From NCBI GenBank assembly GCA_002118135.1, contig BDIU01000283.1:182750-246749 (forward strand): 64,000 bases of DNA. The letters run 5' to 3'. How positions within the stretch are numbered: the stretch's first letter is position 1; each line of letters opens with the position of its first letter. Shown here piece by piece: positions 56,308-64,000 of this stretch. The notes below the pieces were generated by a model. It made no database searches and was not told the DNA's origin. It saw only the letters and a list, made by a program, of their open reading frames with translations. The position numbers were made by a program, and so were the translations under genes. This DNA comes from Trebouxia sp. TZW2008 (taxonomy: Eukaryota > Chlorophyta > Trebouxiophyceae > Trebouxiales > Trebouxiaceae).

Positions 56308-57895
56308 GCAAACGGGCCGAAGAGGCTCAGGCAACAACAGTAAGGGTGCTCACCATGCGCTGAGGCAGCAGGGTCATCCACTGAGGCACAGTGGACAGGT
56401 GAGTGGCCCCTGAGCCATAGCTGTGACCAACAAGGGGCGAGAGGATCCCAGTGATGTACAGGATGGCTTTCGGGATGCCCAACTTATCAGCCAATGCTGC
56501 TCCACCAGCAAGGACAAAGTCACAAAGGGCAAACTCTGGGTTGAAGTCCTACAAGACACAATGAGAGCAGGTCAGCACGTTGACACAGGTCTTTGAGACG
56601 CAGTTTGTTGATGTCCTAGGCCGTGAACTGCAAACAGGGCTGGGCCGTGGACTGCAAACAGGGCTGGGCCGTGAACTGCAAACAGGGCAAAGTCTGGGCT
56701 GAACTCCTGCAGCAGGTATTGACAGCAGGTCAACAACTTGATGAAAGCATAACATTGCAAAAGCTGGGCTGTAGAGCAGACCAGAACATGCCAAGAGCAC
56801 TTCAACGCAGTGGTACAAGCGCAACATGACATAGTCTGGGCTTGCGCAATGCCTGTTGAGAGCATTTCAACAGGTTGGTACATGTGCTGTGATGCAAGCC
56901 CAGCAATGCAACAAGGCAATCGTTGGAGTGCACAATCTCTGCAACATGGCAGCAGTGCGTCAAACAGAAGGCATGAAGGAGATGAACCAGCATCTGTATA
57001 TTTTGAACAGTCCTGGCATTGATTCAAGAGCACAATGTAGACACGTGTTGGCTACTGCTAGACTTCTGTGGTCAGTTGCATGCAAAAGCAACATGTACTG
57101 TCAAGATTGCGCATGCTTTCAATGCAAAGTCAAGTATCACGGTTGAAATTGCCTGCACACGCTACAGTGCAGGCATGGGCAGTGCGTGACGCTGATCCAA
57201 AGTACCTGGATCTTTTGGTGCAACTCTGCGTCTTGCAGCAAGGGATGAGAGTGCTGGGGGACGCCAAAGCTTGAGCGTATGCTGTCAAAGCCTGTGGACC
57301 GCTGGTTCTTGCGGATGAGTTGGCGTATTTCAAACTCGGTCGCCCCAGAGACATTGTAGGAAAGCACTTGCACGTTTGGAAGCTTTGCGGCTGCAGCTCC
57401 CCATCTGGCATTGCCCTCATCTGTCAAGACAAACTGCAGGGCAAAGCTCATGTCACTAATCGGTTGAATCTTGTAGCAGCACACCATGGTCAGCTGCAGA
57501 AAAGCTTGAGTGCCATGCTACTTTAGGGTGGAATCTCCTGGCTGTGTGCAATGATGCTTTTCACGGGACTGCAAGCGAAGAGACTGGTCGCAGAGCCAGC
57601 GATGTCAGAATGTAAGAAGCAGTGCCTGAGTCACGGCCGGCAGAGCACAACAGGACGATAAACTGAACGCGCCTACCCGAACGCTGTGCCCGCGCGCTGA
57701 AAGCTCTTTCACGATCGCAAGAGATTGGTAGTAATGAGACGAAGCGCACACAGGTATAACTAGGAACTTGGCAGGGCCATTGCGACCGGCATGCGCCGGT
57801 GCATTCTGCAGATCAAAGGGCTGTGCACGCGCTGGCGAGCTTGAGCACAACCCCAGGACGACCAGCAGTAGCATGCAGGACGCATGGCGTGCCAT
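51702..57895 (-). CDS. UDP-glycosyltransferase, ER type I membrane form, 554 residues
   Basis: Eight exons, 57895-57677, 57433-57206, 56548-56354, 55557-55463, 54760-54522, 53537-53317, 52970-52727 and 51925-51702, total 1,665 bases and close exactly in phase on TGA. The N-terminus is a signal peptide (MLLLVVLGLCSSSPARA). The acceptor half has FLVIPVCASSHYYQSLAIVK and DFNPEFALCDFVLAGG. The donor half has GVVYASLG and the UGT signature WAPQNDVLGHP, FFTQGGGNSFNE, YHGVPMVGMPLFAEQPDN. The C-terminus has a membrane span (VILFLAVAVSAILAVLGVVVLF) and a short basic tail, as in animal-type UGTs of the ER lumen. It should transfer a sugar from a UDP-sugar to a small lipophilic acceptor. Oddity: the signature THGG is TQGG, losing the His that contacts the UDP phosphate. 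The acceptor is unknown. Confidence 0.92.
52010..52720 (-). repeat. Copies of the last two glycosyltransferase exons
   Basis: A copy of the last exon's start lies at about 52030-52112 (HAAWTKGSRHLQPL kept, membrane span missing). Two copies of the end of exon 52727-52970 (SHLMRAHRMTPAQVA-type) lie at about 52437-52520 and 52574-52665, each with a donor-like gtgagcc or gtaacg-type end. Confidence 0.8.
53580..53740 (-). repeat. Copy of the AELRAIAQ glycosyltransferase exon
   Basis: AEAAELRAIAQVLSAIAPTK and KLSESDTESMGNS copy exon 53537-53317 (AELRAIAQGLSAIAPTK, KLSESDMVSLGNS), but the signature motif part is absent. High identity, open for the whole copied part. Confidence 0.85.
54200..54400 (-). 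repeat. Copies of the SLGTTAIPG glycosyltransferase exon end
   Basis: A copy at about 54205-54315 reads AKALPLELEDS and GVVYASLGIAVIPG with gtacgc donor. A shorter remnant at about 54365-54400 keeps the final AIPG-like end. They lie downstream of exon 54522-54760. Confidence 0.8.
55080..55460. repeat. About 170 bp tandem repeat next to a glycosyltransferase exon
   Basis: The unit with cacaatgagcagca, cattggcagcagcaa and gacgcgcaagtcagcagt recurs at about 55082 and 55248, with a third partial unit. The repeated gcatagaggtaaagtgcaa and tgctcaccaaa(a)cg blocks near 55370-55465 include a second copy of the exon 55463-55557 end and donor. Confidence 0.8.
55640..55800 (+). repeat. Dispersed repeat family C, copy 2
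   Basis: Shares gggaccactgcagcca, agtggttggttcccaattgc and attgtccttacatcaaaag with 32640-32720. It also contains an internal near-repeat (aaactgtcct, gaaattgtcct). Intronic, non-coding. Confidence 0.7.
56230..56306. repeat. Poly-G tract (C-tract on the sense strand of the glycosyltransferase)
   Basis: About 77 bases of almost pure G, broken only near 56248-56256 and at 56267. It lies in an intron of the minus-strand glycosyltransferase, near its 56354 donor. The plus strand could form G-quadruplex structure. The polyproline reading frames across it are artefacts. The length in the assembly is likely unreliable. Confidence 0.95.
56600..56860 (-). repeat. Exon copies with an internal 24 bp triplication
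   Basis: Minus-strand EFSPDFALF at about 56690-56715 copies FNPEFALCDF of exon 56354-56548. Adjacent is a 24 bp unit (ccgtgaactgcaaacagggc core) repeated three times at about 56619-56690. Another remnant of the same exon start lies near 56835-56860. Confidence 0.75.
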
Positions 57896-59415
57896 GCCGA
57901 AGCTTTGCGGTAATCAATTGGGGTGAAGCGATTTCACGTTGTTGGTCTGCAGAGACTGAACAGCTGGTCCTGTCTATATGTTTTCCACTGGTCTGCACAG
58001 TCGTCGTCAGTGGCAGCGACAGTGTGCGGTATCGCAAAGCGAGAATGGCCCTCAGTGCAAGGATCGGCTGAAGCCCTTGCCAAAGACAAGTTTGCGTCCA
58101 GCTTAGCGCTCGGCGCTTTTGATCTGCTGCAGCGGAGCCAAACGAAACGGGCGTACGTGATGCCTGTAAGGTTAAGTCAGGTGTTCACGTGGGGTGTAAG
58201 TCATGACAAAAAGAGGTGAGATGACAATGGTTACGTCATTCGCCATAATAAATTGTATAAACCCTGAAACATTCTTCTTCTTCCGCCCTTGGCTTGGACA
58301 TCAGAGGGCATCAGCACATTTTCGCCCAGCGCGTCTGTCAGCACACTGTTCACGCTACACTGCAAGACAGCCCGTGTACTGATTTTCTGACGTTGTTTGT
58401 GTGAAGCTTGAGTAGTTGGTCTACTGCACATGAGCATGCCTACTGCTCGTGCCGACCGGTCCAGCAGAGGTGGAAATGCCATAATCGCAAATATTAAATA
58501 CGAATTAATACGAAGTAATTCGAATTGCCATCCACAATATATATATATATATATATATTTACAACACTGACCACTGACCATTTGCTATTACTAAGTTTCT
58601 GCAGTGTTGTGTCATGGTTATGTCATGGACTTTGCCTTTCTAAGCAGGGAGCGCATGACTGAAAGCCTGTAAATTCAAATGCTAGGTTTTAACTGCTTAA
58701 AATAGGTAGTCATCTGTCCATGTCAAATACCCTACTCACATACTTCACACCCCTGTTTTCCTTAAATTTAATCAGATTAAACAGACAGTAGTTTGTGCAG
58801 TACTGTTTTCTGCAACGCCCTACCTTCACACCTTCAAACCCTTTTCTGTAATTCTGGGGAGAAACAAAGGTGATGTAGTAATCGGGTTTTGTGGAGAGTC
58901 GTCTGGGTGAAGCTGCTGAGCTGTGAAGGCTGACATAATGCATTAAACCAGAGGCGCACACACGCACATCCCCTGTTTTTGCGCCGCTTGCGGCGCTGCC
59001 CTTGTACACAACCCTGTTACTCTAACGTAATACAGTCAAATTCAAACTTTTGAATTTCTGCACGCAGAGCAAGTGACAGCTGTACGCAGTGGCTACAGAC
59101 GCTGTACGCAGAGCGCGCAGAGTTCAAGGGCTGACGCTACAGTGATGTGGCGCAGATTCTACAAAGGCTGCACACAGTTTCTGCAAAAGCCGCCCCAGGA
59201 AACCTACTGACATCCCTAGCCTTTTATTAGGATTCTAGCAAGATGACAAGCTATTATCTTTTCTGCGTACAGACACGTGGAGTTCTGAATTTTTCCAGAT
59301 TATAGATTCCTATCGGGTTTTTTGTGGCTAGCTTGAGATGGCTGATGCGCAACTCATTATTGCAGTCCTCACCATCGTCTTCTCAGTAGCTACTATCTGA
59401 TCCTGTTTGTTGTCG
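57896..59415. other. Gene-poor region with composition shift
   Basis: Upstream of the glycosyltransferase start. About 58450-59050 is AT-richer and lacks the TGC/GCA bias seen elsewhere. It contains a TA run (58537-58558) and palindrome-like gcgccgcttgcggcgc at 58980. A 20-codon upstream ORF (MADAQLIIAVLTIVFSVATI) is at 59338-59400. No gene supported apart from the one starting at 59416. Confidence 0.5.
58537..58558. repeat. TA dinucleotide microsatellite
   Basis: An uninterrupted atatatatatatatatat run of about 22 bases. Confidence 0.95.
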
Positions 59416-59695
59416 ATGTTGTGCAATGAGCACGGCGTACAAGAACCTCAAGAAGCACCTGGAACTGGCGATAAGGCATCAAAGAAAATCAAGGACGAGG
59501 AAGAGTTGATTGAACAAGAGACACAGCTAACTGATCTGATCACCGAAATGCTAGTTGGTGAATGCATACAGCCTGCACATAGCTGCACATCAAGACCAAT
59601 TTGCCATTCTAGGCTAGATCTATGCACTCATTACAGGAGCATTGATCATCATTTGGGCTGTGTATTCAATCATGTCAAGGACAGCAATGCCATGA
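59416..59695 (+). CDS. Possible small tail-anchored membrane protein (66 residues, two exons)
   Basis: Exons 59416-59557 and 59637-59695 join in phase 1 with a gtgaat donor and ttacag acceptor. The product has a polar charged region (KASKKIKDEEELIEQETQLT), then a hydrophobic span (LVGALIIIWAVYSIM) and a four-residue tail, TAMP-stop. This is a tail-anchor layout. No family recognised. The weaker alternative is a longer second exon in another frame ending at the gtaagc at 59753. Confidence rests on phase fit and composition only. Confidence 0.4.
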
Positions 59696-61320
59696 TGAAG
59701 TTCCTTTCCAAAAAGCTGCACATTGTTAGTGCACACAATCACTTGGTAAGCCCTGACTGACTGAGTAGCAGCAGCTTGACAAGCTGTTGCCTCACAAGCT
59801 TTGAAGCAAACTATTGTGCTGCGACAACTATGACTAGCCATCAGGCGTGTCAGAGGTGCCAGCATCCGCAAGAGACACATTTGCTGCGCATTCTATTGGA
59901 CTGTATGTCATCTACCATGGACTCATAGTGCTGCAGCATCTGCTCATAATTTGTCCCTAGTGACTGGCAGGCCGTCTTCCCTGCGCAACATGGACTGTGC
60001 CTGCGGCATGCAAGCATGTCGGTGGTCAGAATGCGGCTAACCGGCTATACATGACAGCATGAAAGGGCTTGACAAGATTTGGATTCGAAGCCGCTAGCCA
60101 ATAGTGCAAAATGGATTGTGATAGTAAACGGTCAACGCCATGCAAGCTGCAACTGTGATGTGGCTGTCTCCTCCAAATACCAGCCCTATCTACCAGACGC
60201 AGCTGATTAGCTTTGCAGACATCGACGTTGCCTCACCGCACAAATGAACACAAACTTTGAACGAGCCTCTCTCCCTATGATGCTGTCGATTGACCGCGGC
60301 GTGATCTAACGTCAGAAACACAGATCTGCAGACACTCCAGTGCTCCGTGCTCTATCATAGCGCTGCATTCACTGCACCTGCAATAATTTACAAAGGTCTT
60401 GTTCTGCAGGTCATTTGGACAGTGATAAAGCTTATTGCATTTGATGATGCATAGTCTTGGTCTAGACCTGTGTAGGTTTGACCATGGCAGCATGTGTCCT
60501 GACACTTTACTGGAAAACAGAAGCATAATGCACCAACATTGACACCTGTCAACAGCTGTGATGAACTTATCAGGCAGAGGCTTCTGCTCAATGAAGCATC
60601 TGGAAGCAATGCACATGCCTTGACCAACAACACCACAATTAGACAATAGCTTTCAATCAGGATGCTATGTGTGGCTAATAGGACAAGCATAGTGAATGGG
60701 GTCACGCTTTCCACAGCATCAGTGTCAAGCCAATCCAGAAAAGGCTTCTGCTCAAACTGCCTGCTGACAGACTTGGAATCCTTGCATGCAGGTCAAGGCA
60801 GACCTCCCTCACATTTGTAATCACACATGCAAATGCTTTGCCTGCTCAAGGAGACCATGCTGGCTGTGATGATGCCATTTCATGCAGCCATGCGGAGCCT
60901 ATTAGGCAAAGGCTTTTGCTTGTGTCGGTTGCTTGAAAAATGCTTGATGTGGTTGCCCGACAGACATGCATGGCTCAACCCACAATGTCAGATGTCTAAC
61001 AATGGTGCAACTGCAAGAGCACATTGCATTGCAAGGAAAAAAATTAAGTCTGTCTACAAGAAAAAGGATGCTGTGTATGGTCAGTGCCAGAAACAAAGGC
61101 TGGAATCAGCAGATTGAAAGAAGAAGCTGCTCATCCTAGTTGTCTCCACGACCCCCTGATCACTAGTGCATGCCTCCACCCAGAGAAACGCAGCTATGAT
61201 AGAATGCAAGCACACATCAAAGTTCAAGCTTGTTACTATTGCAAAGAAAAAGACATGGAGACAGTGCTAGTGTCTTACACACACTAGCTTAAGCCAATCA
61301 GACAGTTGTCTCAAATGCAG
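59696..61320. other. No supported gene; degenerate roughly 165 bp repeats
   Basis: I find no exon chain. Phrases such as caggcagaggcttctgctca (60,573), aaaaggcttctgctcaaact (60,738) and ggcaaaggcttttgcttg (60,904) suggest old tandem units of about 165 bp. Confidence 0.5.
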
Positions 61321-61321
61321 T

Positions 61322-61805
61322 CGACTGGCAGCTGAAGACTGCTCACAAGACTGCATCAAGCAGCAGTGAAAGCTGTGTCATGCATGCAGTATAGCTGTCG
61401 CACCGTGAGCATCTGTGATTCAAGTTGTTCTACACCAAAAAGCTGCTGTTGCAGACGCTCCCAAACCATGTCAAGCATACACAGCAAGCAAGCAGGGTTG
61501 ACTGGCAGCTGAAGACTGCTCACAAGATTGCATCAACCAGTGAAAGCTGTGTCATGCATGCGGTATAGCTGTCGCACCGTGAGCATCTGTGATTCAAGCT
61601 ATTCTAGACTGAAAAGCTGCTGTGGTAGACGCTCCTAAACCATGTCAAGCATACACAGCCAGCCAGGCACAGATGACTGGCAGCTGAAGACTGCTCACAA
61701 AACTGCATCAACCAGCAGTGAAAGCTGTGTCATGCATGCAGTATAGCTGTCGCACTGTGAGCATCTGTGATTCAGGCTGTTCTACGCTAAAAAGCTGCTG
61801 TGTTG
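61322..61805. repeat. About 176 bp tandem repeat, three copies
   Basis: Units start at about 61324, 61501 and 61675 with actggcagctgaagactgct and contain tatagctgtcgcaccgtgag and aagctgctgt. The units are about 90 percent alike by eye. No coding frame is shared by all three. Satellite-like. Confidence 0.93.
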
Positions 61806-62289
61806 ACTAGTGTTCAATGAATCCTATTCGAATCAGTCACCACGTGACAAAAGTCGAATCTGTGTACCGACATGCTGCTTCTGGATCTTAGACGTAACTC
61901 TGCTACAAAAGTATTGCCGGCGACAAAACTCCCCATCAGTTTCATGCCTTCATACGCAAAGATGCTGATCTTCTGCTGAAAGAAATGCTTAACAATCCAG
62001 AGGTCTGCTATCATGCATGCAGAAGAGCCTATGCTCTGCAGAAACAGCCTCAGCACTCTTGCAAGCTAGACGACAAAGCTGAGTTCTTGGCAGGCCAATG
62101 GCATGTGTTTGCAGTTAGTGCCTATCAAGCGCCAAGACGGCACACGAGAATAATGGGGCTTTGAGTCAGGGAAGTGGTTGGAACAAACTCAGGTGCACCC
62201 CAAGCTTGGAGCGCACATTGACTGTTTCACATATCAGGTGTCACGTTGCTACCAAGCTAGCCAAACGGCCAAAATAAGACGGAATTTAA

Positions 62290-62640
62290 GCGCTTGGTAG
62301 CAAGTCTTAGCCCAATGAATCCCGTTGCGCCTTTGATAGGCGTGATCGGCGATCCTAGCTCCTTACACGGGCCATGCCTGATCAGGGAGGCAGGGCAGGG
62401 CAACATGACGTCGAGTCCCGCGGCCAGCGTGGGCCATGACACGATTCAGCTATGGAACTCGAGATCACACACCGTGGTCGCATCTAAGGATTTCGACGAG
62501 TCCGTCTTCGAGCAGAACTTCGAAGCCATCCGGGCCTGGGCGGCGGGGTTGGGCCGCAGCTGCACGCCGTACTCAAAGCCCCCGAGGAGCAAGCTTCAGC
62601 CTATGTTGGAGACATCGTGTTGGTTTGGAAAGGTCTAGAT
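62290..62640 (+). mobile_element. Fragment resembling a Copia-type pol protein
   Basis: The frame 62294-62638 contains IQLWNSRSHTVVASKDFDES, which resembles the YRLWNPxTxKVVxSRDVxFDE segment between integrase and reverse transcriptase of Copia/Ty1 elements. G+C and CG content are higher than in flanking DNA (for example gggcggcggggttggg). No LTRs or reverse transcriptase motifs are visible. If correct it is a solo remnant. The assignment is tentative. Confidence 0.4.
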
Positions 62641-63560
62641 CACCCAATCTGAAGGCAGTCCTGACGACCAGGCATCATGCACGAGGCTCAGTCCCCACGC
62701 CTGCTTGCCCGTACATGGTTACTGTCATGGGTGAAGTTCCCTAAGACTGTCACACATGTGTGCATTGATGTACAACTAGGAAGGCGCTGCTGGTTAGCTA
62801 GGGTCTGCAATGTTTTGCTAATACAGCTTGCGACCCATGCTGGGCCTCAAGGGCAATGTTTCATCTAACGGTCAAACCATTTCACACAATGAGCTTCCAA
62901 TATGCTGACAGACAGCGGTGTATGTGTGATCACTGCCAATATCATCAGGGTGGCAGTCGCAATTGGCAAAGTCCAGCCAACAGATGTGCTGAAAATTGTA
63001 GACAGCAAGTGGCATGCGCTGCCATACGTATCAGACAATGTACAACATTGCCTACTGCAATTTGAACATGTGAGTCAACATCACAATCGGTTGCTGGTGC
63101 TCTTGGGCTTCTCCGTCAACACTATTGTGCGCAGTTATTCGGCTGGTTTGCTGTGTGAAGTTGCTACTACTGAGTATTTCCTGGATTATCACTAGAACAA
63201 GGCAACACAAGCAACCAAAAATTTGCCAGATTGTGTAGACAGCAAGGGCGGAGGACAGAGGGTGCAGAGGTCCAGCAGCTTGGTGCATTCAGATGCCAAA
63301 AACTCCAGCAGTTGAGCATGAATATGCTCACAATTACAACCGCCAGTCCTGCTTTCGCAACATTGCTAGATTACAACATTCAAGTAGCTCAGCCTTTAGA
63401 CAGGCCTGGTAAGCTGACTTGCTCAAGCATCAAGAAATTCAAGACACAGACGGCAGAGCTGATCTCAGGCCCACAAGAGCTCGAGGTGCATGACACAGTG
63501 AGATGACAAAGACAGCACGTCCATTGGAAAAAGCTGTCAACACCATGTTGACCTTTAACA
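62641..63560. other. No supported gene
   Basis: Short open frames only, none with family motifs or convincing splice pairing. Probably the 3' flank of the minus-strand gene at the right edge. Confidence 0.45.
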
Positions 63561-63734
63561 CTAGATGGCATCATCAAATGCCATCTTGGGCAACAATGTG
63601 ACAGTTACAACTGCTGATGCATTGGCAAATGCCTTCCAGACGACCCCATTTGGTGCCTTGAATGTTATGCCAAACACAATTACTGTGAGCGCAAAGCCAA
63701 GAATCCACCAAGCAATGTGCACCTTGTTCTTCCC
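63561..63734 (-). CDS. Last exon of a membrane protein gene extending past the right edge
   Basis: Phase 0 acceptor (ttacag) after 63735 and TAG at 63561. The 57 residues contain WWILGFALTVIVFGITF, a likely membrane span, then a second hydrophobic stretch (ASAVVTVTLLPKM). A possible preceding exon ends at a gtaagt donor near 63926 and would contribute EELGSKTN in phase. Its start is outside or unclear. Small inner-membrane or ER proteins have this form, but I do not recognise the family. Confidence 0.5.
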   Translation of the reverse strand, partial: GKNKVHIAWWILGFALTVIVFGITFKAPNGVVWKAFANASAVVTVTLLPKMAFDDAI

Positions 63735-64000
63735 CTGTAACAGACTAGGCTCTGTCCTAGTGAGTGTGTGTCTCAACTCGGATCACATGCTCAAGTGAGA
63801 TCGTGCCTAACCGCCGGTCGGTCCATCAGATAAGAGACAGCACTTCTGGTGTGTCGACACAACCTTCCTTCTCAGCCTTCTCGGAACAACGCTCAAGCTC
63901 TGCTGTGCAAGTATCTCAGCACTTACATTGGTTTTGGAGCCGAGCTCCTCGTTTCGGGCTTTACGAACAGAATTTCAGATTCAGAATAAGAAATCAGAAA

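Noticed and set aside
56071..56413. Minus-strand polyproline and plus-strand polyglycine frames
   Set aside because: They read through a mononucleotide G tract in an intron. The glycosyltransferase closes exactly in phase without them.
58710..59009. Minus-strand 99-codon frame
   Set aside because: No recognisable family, no splice context and unusual composition. Kept only as a compositional observation.
61322..61805. CRISPR-like array of regular repeats
   Set aside because: Units are about 176 bp with no short repeat and unique spacer structure, and the DNA is eukaryotic. It is a satellite-type tandem repeat.
1..64000. Prokaryotic operon, phage, secretion or defence system
   Set aside because: Intron-rich genes, absence of ribosome-binding sites and plant/algal protein families exclude a bacterial origin. 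No defence-system genes are present.

Overview
This is a nuclear scaffold segment from a eukaryote with intron-rich genes. I infer a chlorophyte green alga, perhaps a trebouxiophyte. The evidence is short exons with clean GT..AG borders, a plant-type MAP-kinase phosphatase carrying a gelsolin-like region, a plant MSL10-type mechanosensitive channel, a C-terminal region resembling the plant DUF4378/TRM family, and a proline-rich secreted wall-type glycoprotein with a probable GPI-anchor signal. No prokaryotic operon features are visible. The species assignment is inference.

Layout. 1-9.9 kb (+): 3' part of a large low-complexity coiled-coil protein with a DUF4378-like C-terminus. 10.6-18.7 kb (-): a Ser/Thr protein kinase with a long N-terminal extension. 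19.0-19.4 kb (-): an orphan coding exon with one membrane segment. 20.4-21.0 kb (-): a three-exon MAPEG-family membrane protein. 21.3-34.1 kb (+): an MscS-like channel of about 1,090 residues in about 21 exons, with a tRNA-Asp(GUC) inside one intron. 35.1-37.7 kb (-): proline-rich surface protein. 38.8-39.8 kb (+): maltose/galactoside O-acetyltransferase-like enzyme. 41.6-49.6 kb (-): MKP1-like dual-specificity phosphatase. 49.9-51.1 kb (+): intronless F-box/leucine-rich protein. 51.7-57.9 kb (-): a complete eight-exon, 554-residue UDP-glycosyltransferase. 59.4-59.7 kb (+): a possible 66-residue tail-anchored protein. The far right edge (-) holds the last exon of a membrane protein. 57.9-63.5 kb is otherwise gene-poor, with retroelement scraps and tandem repeats.

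The dominant signal is that most of the multi-exon genes carry extra, usually decayed, tandem copies of their own exons in the flanking introns. In the kinase, glycosyltransferase, channel and phosphatase genes one copy of each exon joins in phase into an intact protein. The neighbouring copies have stops, lost catalytic residues or keep only one splice border. A few copies (in the channel gene near 26.2 and 29.9 kb) are almost intact and could be alternative exons. Three dispersed fragments of a non-LTR retrotransposon 3' end, two other small dispersed repeat families, a Copia-like fragment and several satellites were also seen.

Functionally the genes do not form a pathway. They look like ordinary housekeeping, signalling and cell-surface genes. 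Exon coordinates were derived by hand from GT/AG borders and reading-phase continuity. Where a chain of exons closes exactly in phase this is stated, and where it does not the entry says so.
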